From Roseburia hominis A2-183 (GTDB lineage Bacteria > Bacillota > Clostridia > Lachnospirales > Lachnospiraceae): a DNA stretch of 64,000 nucleotides. Of this stretch, positions 19,529-26,565 are shown in pieces. The stretch is from contig NC_015977.1 of assembly GCF_000225345.1 (NCBI RefSeq), forward strand, positions 3,021,501 to 3,085,500, read 5' to 3'. Each line of letters starts with the position of its first letter. Within the stretch, counting starts at the first letter, position 1. Below the pieces are notes generated by a model, which did not search any database, was not told the origin of the DNA, and saw only the letters and a list, made by a program, of their open reading frames with translations. The position numbers and the translations under genes were made by a program.

Positions 19529-20464
19529 CTACTTTGCCATATATTCCTTGAAGTCACCCATAGTTTCCACATTGTATACCTGCACGGTATCTGCCGGGAC
19601 TTCGGTCTGCTTTAAGATCTTTTTCATAAATCCGCTCAGTGTATGACCTGGACCGATCTCCACAAACGTATTCACACCATCCGCAAGCAGACGCTCCATA
19701 GACTGCTGCCAGCGTACCGGTGCACACACCTGCTGTTTCAGCAGCGGCTTCACAGCCTCCGCTTCCCGGACATAGTCCGCCGTCACATTCGCCAGATACG
19801 GCAGCTTTATCTCCCGGAGTGTTACCGCCGCAAGCGCCTCTCCCAGCTTCTCTCCCGCCTCTTTTAGCATGGGCGAGTGAAACGGCCCGCTGACCTTAAG
19901 CGGCACCGCACGCTTCGCACCGCTCTCTTTGCACTGTTCGCCTGCCACCGCAACTGCCGCTTCCTCTCCGGTGATTACAATCTGTCCCGGGCAGTTGTAA
20001 TTCGCAATGGATACCGTGCCCGCAGTCTGTCCGCAGATCTCCTCTATTTTTTCCGCGTCCAGTCCCAGCACCGCCGCCATCGCGCCGCCGGCCGGCACCG
20101 CCTCCTGCATGTAGATGCCGCGCTTTCTCACAAGCGCAAACGCATCCCTCTGCTCCATCACGCCGCTTGCCAGCAGTGCCCCGTACTCTCCGAGACTTAA
20201 TCCTGCCGCCACATCCGGTGTTCTTCCTTCTGCAAGCAACGCCTGAAGGATCGCCGCCTCCACGGTCAGCATGCCAATCTGTGTGTATTCGGTGATATTT
20301 ATTTTCTCATTTTCTTCAAAGCAGAGCGCCGCAATATCCAGACCGGACGCCTCGGATGCCGCCGCAAACACGTCCCTGCTCACGGGAATCTGCTCGTAAA
20401 AATCTCTGCCCATACCGATGTACTGTGCTCCCTGTCCCGGGAACAAAAATGCTGTCTTTCCCAT
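19529..20464 (-). CDS. fabD: Malonyl-CoA:ACP transacylase
   Basis: A 311-residue malonyltransferase. Catalytic Ser90 in GLSLGEYGAL, Arg in ALVRKRG, His in GPFHSPML. It supplies malonyl-ACP to FabH and FabF. The start at 20464 is placed just after the fabK stop; the longer frame overlaps fabK. Confidence 0.95.
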   Translation of the reverse strand: MGKTAFLFPGQGAQYIGMGRDFYEQIPVSRDVFAAASEASGLDIAALCFEENEKINITEYTQIGMLTVEAAILQALLAEGRTPDVAAGLSLGEYGALLASGVMEQRDAFALVRKRGIYMQEAVPAGGAMAAVLGLDAEKIEEICGQTAGTVSIANYNCPGQIVITGEEAAVAVAGEQCKESGAKRAVPLKVSGPFHSPMLKEAGEKLGEALAAVTLREIKLPYLANVTADYVREAEAVKPLLKQQVCAPVRWQQSMERLLADGVNTFVEIGPGHTLSGFMKKILKQTEVPADTVQVYNVETMGDFKEYMAK

Positions 20465-20465
20465 G

Positions 20466-21446
20466 TCATTCTCCCTTATCCGATGTGCGTCCCAAGAAGA
20501 CGCTCTTCTTTTCCCAAAAATCTCCGTCACCTAAAAGCCCCGCGGTCTGCGCCATCAGTTCCTCTATCATCTCCTGACAGGTCTGTTCTTTTTTCACAAG
20601 TCCCGCGCACTGTCCTGCCATCAGGCTGCCGTGCACCACATCCCCGTCCATCACTGCCTTTCGCAAGGAGCCAAGCGTCAGCTGCTCCAGTTCCTCAAAT
20701 CCGGCGCCCTCTTTTTCGAGTTTTAAATATTCGCGGCTCATCGCATTGCGCAGAACCCGGATCGGATGTCCGGTGCTCATGCCTGTAACCTCGGAATCAA
20801 TGTCGCGCGCCTTTACGATCCGTTCCTTGTAATTTTCATGTACAATAGACTCCTTCGCCACGACAAACCGGGTTCCCATCTGTACCCCCTCTGCGCCAAG
20901 CATAAAGGAGGCTGCGATCCCTCTTCCGTCCGCGATACCGCCCGCTGCAATGACCGGAACCGACACAGCATCCGCCACCTGCGGCACCAGCGTCATCGTC
21001 GTCTGCGCACCGATATGTCCGCCGGACTCCATTCCCTCTGCAATCACAGCGTCCGCGCCAGCACGCTCCATCATCTTCGCCATGGCAACGCTCGCCACGA
21101 CCGGGATGACCACCACGCCCGCCTGCTTCCATGCCTCCATGAACTTTGCCGGACTTCCCGCACCGGTTGTGACAACCGGCACTTTCTCTTCTATGACAAT
21201 CTTCGCCACTTCCGGCGCGTTTGGATTGAGCAGCATGACGTTCACGCCAAACGGACGGTCCGTCCGCGCCTTTACCTCACGGATCTGTTCTCTTACCACT
21301 TCCGGCGGCGCGCTTGCCGCTCCGATGATTCCGAGTCCACCCGCGTTCGACACTGCTGCCGCCAGGTGATATTCCGCCACCCATGCCATACCACCCTGAA
21401 TGACCGGATATTTTGTTCCAAGCAATCTGCTTACCCTTGTTTCCAT
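20466..21446 (-). CDS. fabK: FMN-dependent enoyl-ACP reductase
   Basis: A 326-residue TIM-barrel flavoprotein of the FabK/nitronate monooxygenase class: PVIQGGMAWVAEYHLAAAVS, GLGIIGAAS, VIAEGMESGGHIG, VIAAGGIADGRG and GVQMGTRF. Position between acpP and fabD makes enoyl-ACP reductase the right call rather than nitronate monooxygenase. AGAGGAG precedes the ATG at 21446. Confidence 0.92.
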   Translation of the reverse strand: METRVSRLLGTKYPVIQGGMAWVAEYHLAAAVSNAGGLGIIGAASAPPEVVREQIREVKARTDRPFGVNVMLLNPNAPEVAKIVIEEKVPVVTTGAGSPAKFMEAWKQAGVVVIPVVASVAMAKMMERAGADAVIAEGMESGGHIGAQTTMTLVPQVADAVSVPVIAAGGIADGRGIAASFMLGAEGVQMGTRFVVAKESIVHENYKERIVKARDIDSEVTGMSTGHPIRVLRNAMSREYLKLEKEGAGFEELEQLTLGSLRKAVMDGDVVHGSLMAGQCAGLVKKEQTCQEMIEELMAQTAGLLGDGDFWEKKSVFLGRTSDKGE

Positions 21447-21520
21447 ACTTCTCCTCTTTTCTTCCTGCCGGTCTTTTTTCTTACCCTTAAACACCGGTAT
21501 GTCCCGGCTGCTGTCTTCGC

Positions 21521-21754
21521 CTATGCTGTAACCCCGCGGTTCTTCAAATATGTGATCACATCTCCGACCGTCACGATCGATTCCAGATCCTCCGACGGAA
21601 TCTCCACGCCGAATTCCTCCTCCAGCGCCATGACAAGTTCAAACAGATCCAGCGAATCCGCACCCAGATCTTCCTTTAACTTTGTGTTCTCTTTAATCTC
21701 AGACTCCTGTACGTTTAACTGCTCCGCAATGATCGGTCTCATCTTTTCTAACAT
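21521..21754 (-). CDS. acpP: Acyl carrier protein
   Basis: A 77-residue acidic carrier protein with the phosphopantetheine Ser in GADSLDLFELV. First gene of the fab operon; its product carries the growing acyl chain for all enzymes encoded behind it. Confidence 0.96.
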   Translation of the reverse strand: MLEKMRPIIAEQLNVQESEIKENTKLKEDLGADSLDLFELVMALEEEFGVEIPSEDLESIVTVGDVITYLKNRGVTA

Positions 21755-21803
21755 GTTTCTTCTCCTTTTCCCTGTTCCTTTTAATTATTTGCTTTTCAAA
21801 TAT

Positions 21804-21861
21804 TTTGATAATCAAATTATTCGCCTTTCAAAGTATATGTCTGTCCTGTTTGATTGTCAAG
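21804..21861 (-). promoter_or_regulatory. fab operon promoter with two FabT-type operators
   Basis: Reading the minus strand, TTGACA (21855-21860), a 17-bp spacer and TATACT (21832-21837) form the promoter. A near-palindrome TTTGATTGTCAAG (21849-21861) covers the -35, and a perfect palindrome TTTGATAATCAAA (21804-21816) lies just downstream of the -10. Both match the FabT site type, so repression would block polymerase at both ends. Confidence 0.85.
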
Positions 21862-21869
21862 GTATTTTT

Positions 21870-21883
21870 TGGAAACGTTTCGC
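21870..21883. promoter_or_regulatory. cre-like palindrome between fab and FIST promoters
   Basis: TGGAAACGTTTCGC is a palindromic catabolite-response-like site lying between the divergent fab and FIST promoters. It fits the CcpA consensus only partly. Confidence 0.3.
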
Positions 21884-21901
21884 TAAAATTGCGTTAATGC
21901 G

Positions 21902-21930
21902 TTGAAATATCATGCAAAATTGCTTACAAT
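21902..21930 (+). promoter_or_regulatory. Promoter of the FIST-transducer pair
   Basis: TTGAAA (21902-21907), 17-bp spacer, TACAAT (21925-21930), about 30 bp before the FIST gene start. Confidence 0.6.
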
Positions 21931-21961
21931 ATTCGTAATAAGATGTGGGAGGAGTTCGCTG

Positions 21962-23017
21962 ATGAAACAATATTTTGGAATGAGCCAGACAGGAAACTTA
22001 AAAGAAGCTGCACAGGGCGTTCACGCTCCGGGACTTCTTATCCTGATGTCCAACGCAGACCAGTTTGAGGCACACGTTACAGAACTGGAATCCCTTTTCC
22101 CGGGAGTCCCGAGCATTGGCTGTATCGGCATGAGTTACAGTACCAGGGTCGTCGAAAAGGGAGTCGGTCTGGTTGCTTTTTATGACAATGTCACCGCTGT
22201 TGCCAACGTTTTGGAGCAGGCATCCACCATGCCCGTCAAATACATCGAACGCATGGAACAGGATTTAAAAAATGTCCACGCAAGTTCGAAAGATACCGTC
22301 TGTATTGACCTGTGTACCGGAAATGACGCCTGTGTGCTGACCACGATCCACAGCATTCTCGGCAAGGTGGGAATTCCGCTTGTCGGCGGCACCGGGGATA
22401 GCGGAAAAGTCTCTGTCAACGGAACGATCTATGAAGACGCCGATGTCTACGCTTTTGTGAAAAACAACGGAGGAAAAGTTGCTGTCTACAAGGAGAATCT
22501 CTACAAACCGATGCCAGGCTACCGCTTCATCGCTTCCAATACCGACCGCAGCAGATACTATGTCGGCGAGTTAAACGGCAAATCTTCCAAGCAGGCTTAT
22601 ATGGATGCCTTACATATCAGCGAGAGCAATATCATCAACCAGACTTTCCACAATCCGCTCGGCAAAATGAACGGACAGGACATCTGTATTATTTCCTTAA
22701 AGGAAGTATCCGGGAATGGTCTCTGCTGTTACAGACAGGTCAATGATTCCGATGTGCTCGTTCTTCTGGAAGAACAGGATTACAACGAGATTCTGGATGA
22801 GACGCTGCAGCGCATCCGCCGCGATTTCAACCATATTTCCGGCGTTTTCTCCATCAACTGTGTTTTCCGTTACCTTCTGTTCTCACAGGAACACCATATG
22901 GAAGATTATCTGAAAACCATGTCCACACTCGGTGATCACGCCGGTCTGATCGGATTCGGAGAACATTATAATCAGCAGTTCGTCAACCAGACCATGACCT
23001 GTGTCGTATTTGAATAA
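21962..23017 (+). CDS. FIST-domain sensor protein
   Basis: A 351-residue soluble protein matching the FIST N domain ([35 protein letters not shown]) and FIST C domain ([39 protein letters not shown]). FIST proteins are small-molecule sensors linked to signalling modules. GGGAGGAG before the ATG at 21962 sets the start. A chemotaxis-type signalling protein follows 26 bp later, so the two likely form a split receptor. Confidence 0.85.
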   Translation: MKQYFGMSQTGNLKEAAQGVHAPGLLILMSNADQFEAHVTELESLFPGVPSIGCIGMSYSTRVVEKGVGLVAFYDNVTAVANVLEQASTMPVKYIERMEQDLKNVHASSKDTVCIDLCTGNDACVLTTIHSILGKVGIPLVGGTGDSGKVSVNGTIYEDADVYAFVKNNGGKVAVYKENLYKPMPGYRFIASNTDRSRYYVGELNGKSSKQAYMDALHISESNIINQTFHNPLGKMNGQDICIISLKEVSGNGLCCYRQVNDSDVLVLLEEQDYNEILDETLQRIRRDFNHISGVFSINCVFRYLLFSQEHHMEDYLKTMSTLGDHAGLIGFGEHYNQQFVNQTMTCVVFE

Positions 23018-23043
23018 TCTGTGATAGAAAGAGGAGGATTTCC

Positions 23044-24018
23044 ATGTTTTCATTAAAAACACCAAAGAATGCAGCTGCTGCACCAGCCACGTCCACCAGC
23101 CGCTTAGATCTTCATCCTGTTACGCATATTGCGGACTGCCTGTTAGATTACCAGAAGCAGCTCTCCACCAGCGAAGTGCACTCTTTAGATGAACTGCAGT
23201 CCATCACACAGGCATTCCAGCTCGTTCTGGACGAAAATGCCGCGCTCCGCGAAAAGCTGGATTCCTTTCATGAGCTGTTCGGCGATGTGGACAGGGCTTC
23301 CGGTGAATTTGCTTCCGTCAAATCTGACATTGCCAGCTCTGTCGGTCTTGCACAGCAGCGTGTTGACGGATTGAAAGACAGCTCCAAAGAAGTGCAGGAG
23401 CGCTTTTTGGAAATGCAGAACACCTTTTCCGATTTCCAGGTTTCCGTTCAGAAGATCAAGGACTGCATGGCACAGATCATCTCAATTGCCAACCAGACAA
23501 ACATGCTTGCCCTGAATGCTTCGATTGAGGCTGCCCGCGCCGGAGAGCAGGGAAAAGGCTTTGCGGTCGTTGCCGAGGAGGTCAAAAATCTTGCGAGTGA
23601 GATCAAGAGTCTTGTCAGCACGGTAGATATCAGCATCGGCGACGTCGAGCAGGGCACCGCCAACCTGAATACCAGTATTTCCACCTCGCAGGACGCCTTG
23701 AACCAGAGTATGGAAAATGTTGATTCCACGTATGAAGTGTTCGATCAGATCACAACCGCTGCCGGCGGTGCGGACACTGTACACCAGCAGATTACAACCG
23801 CCATGTCCGCCGCAGAGCAGAAGCTGGACGAAGTCAGCCAGTCCTTCAGCCTTGAGGAACGGCAGTTTGACGCTGTTATGGAGCATATCAATCACGCCAA
23901 TGATCTCGGAACCACCAAGAGTTCCCTCTTCGAGGACATGACCAATCTGCTCACACAGATTGCGCCGCTCACAGAAGAACTGGAGAAGAACACAATCGTA
24001 CTTGACAATTCCAAATAG
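23044..24018 (+). CDS. Soluble methyl-accepting chemotaxis-type transducer
   Basis: A 324-residue protein with no transmembrane segment. Its signalling tip [20 protein letters not shown] followed by [19 protein letters not shown] (about residues 148-187) is the hallmark of MCP signalling domains. Coiled-coil arms surround it. It has no sensor domain of its own and probably takes input from the FIST protein encoded just upstream, signalling to CheA or a related kinase. Confidence 0.88.
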   Translation: MFSLKTPKNAAAAPATSTSRLDLHPVTHIADCLLDYQKQLSTSEVHSLDELQSITQAFQLVLDENAALREKLDSFHELFGDVDRASGEFASVKSDIASSVGLAQQRVDGLKDSSKEVQERFLEMQNTFSDFQVSVQKIKDCMAQIISIANQTNMLALNASIEAARAGEQGKGFAVVAEEVKNLASEIKSLVSTVDISIGDVEQGTANLNTSISTSQDALNQSMENVDSTYEVFDQITTAAGGADTVHQQITTAMSAAEQKLDEVSQSFSLEERQFDAVMEHINHANDLGTTKSSLFEDMTNLLTQIAPLTEELEKNTIVLDNSK

Positions 24019-24030
24019 AATCGTTATAGT
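24002..24030 (+). promoter_or_regulatory. thiT promoter
   Basis: TTGACA (24002-24007), 17-bp spacer and TATAGT (24025-24030) lie over the end of the transducer gene, upstream of the TPP riboswitch. Confidence 0.75.
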
Positions 24031-24060
24031 AAAGTTCGTTATAATAATATCGAATATGAA

Positions 24061-24145
24061 AACGCTAGGGGTGCAGATTCTGCTGAGAGATGATCGTTCA
24101 TTGACCCTTATTACTTGAACCGGATAATACCGGCGTAAGGAAGCT
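24061..24145 (+). ncRNA. TPP riboswitch
   Basis: Canonical THI-element core: GGGGTGC, GCTGAGAG (from 24082), ACCCTTATTACTTGAACCGG and GCGTAAGGAAGC. It senses thiamine pyrophosphate and controls the thiamine transporter gene 60 bp downstream. Confidence 0.95.
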
Positions 24146-24163
24146 TTTTGCAATAACGCAGAC

Positions 24164-24203
24164 AAATCCTCCTGGCTACATATTCACCAAGGAGGATTTT
24201 TTT
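24164..24203 (+). terminator. Riboswitch expression platform hairpin
   Basis: AAATCCTCC (24164-24172) pairs with GGAGGATTT (24191-24199), followed by a T run. The 3' arm contains the thiT ribosome site AAGGAGG, so the hairpin can act as terminator and also hide the ribosome site. Confidence 0.8.
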
Positions 24204-24887
24204 ATGAATAACTTTTTTGCTACACCGGAAGGCGGCTGGGGTGACGGTTCCGTCCATCTGACTACCGTCGGTATTGCAATCGTCATCGCAGTCATCGCCC
24301 TTCTTCTGATTGTTGCCGCTATCGTGCGCCACAAGAACGCCACGCACAAGTCCGCACTGACCACAAAGCAGCTCGTCTACTCTGCTGTTGCGATCGCGCT
24401 GGCCGTTGTGTGTTCGATGATCAAGCTGTTCGACATGCCAATGGGTGGTTCCGTCACTCTGCTGTCCATGCTTTTCATCGTTCTGATCGCTTACTGGTAT
24501 GGTCCGTATGTCGGCATTATGACCGCAGTGGCTTACGGCCTGGTGCAGTTCGTACTGGAGCCGATTTTCTACACAATCCCGCAGATGCTCTTGGACTACC
24601 CGCTGGCATTCGGTGCTCTGGGTCTTGCCGGCTTCTTCAATAAGAAAAAGTGGGGACTTCAGATCGGATATATCGTTGGCGTTATCGGACGTTTTGTATT
24701 TGCAACGATCTCCGGCGTTGTATTTTTCGCAGCATACGCCCCGGAAGGCATGAGCCCGCTGGCATATTCTGCCGGCTATCAGGCATCCTACCTTGTTCCG
24801 GAGGCAATCATCACCTTGATTATCATCTGCATTCCACCGGTATCACATGCACTTGCGGAAGTCCGCAAACGCGCCGTGGAAGCGTAG
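24204..24887 (+). CDS. thiT: Thiamine transporter ThiT (ECF S component)
   Basis: A 227-residue membrane protein with about six to seven hydrophobic segments. It matches the YuaJ/ThiT family, which binds thiamine and docks to the shared ECF energy module encoded elsewhere. Characteristic parts are MPMGGSVTLLSMLFIVLIAY, WYGPYVGIMTAVAYGLVQF and ISGVVFFAAYAPEG. The N terminus is about 40 residues longer than in typical ThiT and adds one hydrophobic helix. TPP riboswitch control supports the substrate. Confidence 0.93.
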   Translation: MNNFFATPEGGWGDGSVHLTTVGIAIVIAVIALLLIVAAIVRHKNATHKSALTTKQLVYSAVAIALAVVCSMIKLFDMPMGGSVTLLSMLFIVLIAYWYGPYVGIMTAVAYGLVQFVLEPIFYTIPQMLLDYPLAFGALGLAGFFNKKKWGLQIGYIVGVIGRFVFATISGVVFFAAYAPEGMSPLAYSAGYQASYLVPEAIITLIIICIPPVSHALAEVRKRAVEA

Positions 24888-24897
24888 GCAGCGCTAT

Positions 24898-25499
24898 AAA
24901 AAGGACTGCCGCCCCCGCGCTTTGCACTTTAAAACGGGATACGTTTTATTATAAGAATATTGGAGAATATGAAGTTCCAGAATGCAACCAGAGGCGGCAA
25001 TTCTTTGAAGCAAAATCCGAGGATTTCTTCCGTGCCGCGTCGAACATCGAGTTCTGTGTCTTTCCACGTTTGGACAGTCCCCGGGGCGTGTCCGACAAAA
25101 CACAGACAATGAGCGGACTTTCTGGTGCCCCTAGTGGCACCGCTTCACAGACAATATAAAACCGCGCGAACCGAAACTCGTTATCATCTGCTATTGAAAA
25201 CAAGGCAGATGATAACTCAGACATCGGCTTCGCGCGGTTATGTTGTGTTCAGTGGTGCCAACAAGGGGCACACACAAAAGTCCTTAAATTGTCTGCGGTT
25301 TGTGGACACGCCACGTGGAATGTTCCAAACTTGGAAAAACACAGATGATCAAGGATGTTCGACGCGGCATGGTTAGAAATACCGGATTTTGCGCTTAGAA
25401 TTGCCGCCTCCGGTTGCATCTGGAACGTGATAGTCTCTGCTTCCCATAATAAAACGTATCCCGTTTATAGTGCGATGCACGCGGGCGAAAGCCCTTTTT
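24898..25499. repeat. Giant hairpin element, copy A
   Basis: A 602-bp imperfect inverted repeat fills the gap between thiT and the first ROK kinase. The base is AAAAAGG against CCTTTTT, followed by a perfectly paired stem (AAACGGGATACGTTTTATTA), then about 250-bp arms with scattered mismatches. An apical module has ACCGCGCGAA/TTCGCGCGGT (25161-25170 with 25229-25238) and TTATCATCTGC/GCAGATGATAA (25181-25191 with 25205-25215). It overlaps the ROK stop codon and ends in a T run. Short frames over it are side effects of the repeat. Confidence 0.85.
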
Positions 25500-26436
25500 A
25501 ATCTAAGAGCATCTCTACGCAGCCGTACATTCCGGCGTCATTCCCGAGTCCCGCAAGTACGAACTTTGTGTTGGCGCATGCGTGGAATGAAGTGGCAACA
25601 AAGTGCTTCTTCACTGCATCCGTGAGAATATCACCAGCTTTGGAGACGCCTCCACCGATTACGATGACCTCCGGATTCACAACACATGCGATATTGGAAA
25701 GTGCTGCTCCTAAAATGCCACATACCTCATCGACAACTTCAAGCGCCACTTTATCACCCGCTTTGGCTTCGTCAAATACGTCCTTTGCGGTCAGATCTGC
25801 ATGTTTTCTAAGCGCAGTATCTTCGGATGCCTTCTCGAGGGTACGCTTCGCCACACGCACAACTCCGGTTGCAGACGCATACTGCTCCAGACAGCCGTAC
25901 TGTCCGCAGTTACACTGCTCCTTCTCGTGTGCATTCACTGTAATATGACCAATCTCGCCACCGGCTCCGTCAAATCCGGCTACAACTTTTCCGTCGACAA
26001 TAATGCCGCCGCCGACTCCGGTTCCCAGCGTTACCATGATGACATCTCTGCAGCCTTTTGCCGCACCCTGCCACATCTCGCCGAGTGCCGCCACGTTTGC
26101 ATCATTTCCTGCCTTCACCTTCAGTCCGGTCAGATCTCCAAGTTCTTTTTCTACATTTACAACACCCCAGCCGACGTTCACGCAGCGGTGTACCACACCG
26201 TCATTTTTTACCGGTCCCGGCACACCGACACCGATTCCCTGCACATCGTTCCTGGAGATTCCCTTTTCTGTCAGCTTTCCCTCAATCGCCTGAGCCACAT
26301 CCGACAGAATCGATGCTCCGCCGTTTTCCTTATTCGTCTTGATCTCCCATTTGTCAATGAGCTTTCCATCCGTCTCAAAAAATCCGATCTTGCAGGTCGT
26401 TCCCCCTACGTCAACTCCAAATGCATATTTTTTCAT
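25498..26436 (-). CDS. glk: ROK-family glucokinase (first paralogue)
   Basis: A 312-residue ROK sugar kinase. Phosphate loop DVGGTTCKIGFF, catalytic GNDANVAALGE, ATP site TLGTGVGGGII, and the ROK zinc-binding signature GHI...CNCGQYGCLEQYAS. It phosphorylates glucose in glycolysis. A second copy lies at 32254-33207. Its promoter carries a cre-like site, and giant hairpin A overlaps its stop. Confidence 0.92.
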   Translation of the reverse strand: MKKYAFGVDVGGTTCKIGFFETDGKLIDKWEIKTNKENGGASILSDVAQAIEGKLTEKGISRNDVQGIGVGVPGPVKNDGVVHRCVNVGWGVVNVEKELGDLTGLKVKAGNDANVAALGEMWQGAAKGCRDVIMVTLGTGVGGGIIVDGKVVAGFDGAGGEIGHITVNAHEKEQCNCGQYGCLEQYASATGVVRVAKRTLEKASEDTALRKHADLTAKDVFDEAKAGDKVALEVVDEVCGILGAALSNIACVVNPEVIVIGGGVSKAGDILTDAVKKHFVATSFHACANTKFVLAGLGNDAGMYGCVEMLLD

Positions 26437-26519
26437 GCTTCCATTCTCCTGTTCCCTATTTGTATCCTTGCATCGTTTTCTGTCCGTTATGTACTCTGCC
26501 GATGCCTTTACCCATGCTT

Positions 26520-26548
26520 ATGATAACGTTTCCAGTCTTATCTGTCAA
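26520..26548 (-). promoter_or_regulatory. glk promoter overlapped by a cre-like site
   Basis: On the minus strand TTGACA (26543-26548), 17-bp spacer, TATCAT (26520-26525). TGATAACGTTTCCA (26521-26534) matches the cre consensus at about 12 of 14 positions and covers the -10, which fits CcpA repression. Confidence 0.65.
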
Positions 26549-26565
26549 TGTTAAGGTGTATTCTC

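Noticed and set aside
20466..21446. Nitronate monooxygenase as the name of the FMN enzyme
   Set aside because: Its place between acpP and fabD in a fab operon without fabI makes FabK the better call.
24949..25224. Open frames of 60-145 codons within the giant hairpins (also 31777-32214, 31844-32374 and 46765-46947), with similar peptides between copies
   Set aside because: Both arms give related frames on both strands because the element is an inverted repeat; there is no ribosome site, and copy C shortens the frame. They are by-products of the repeat.
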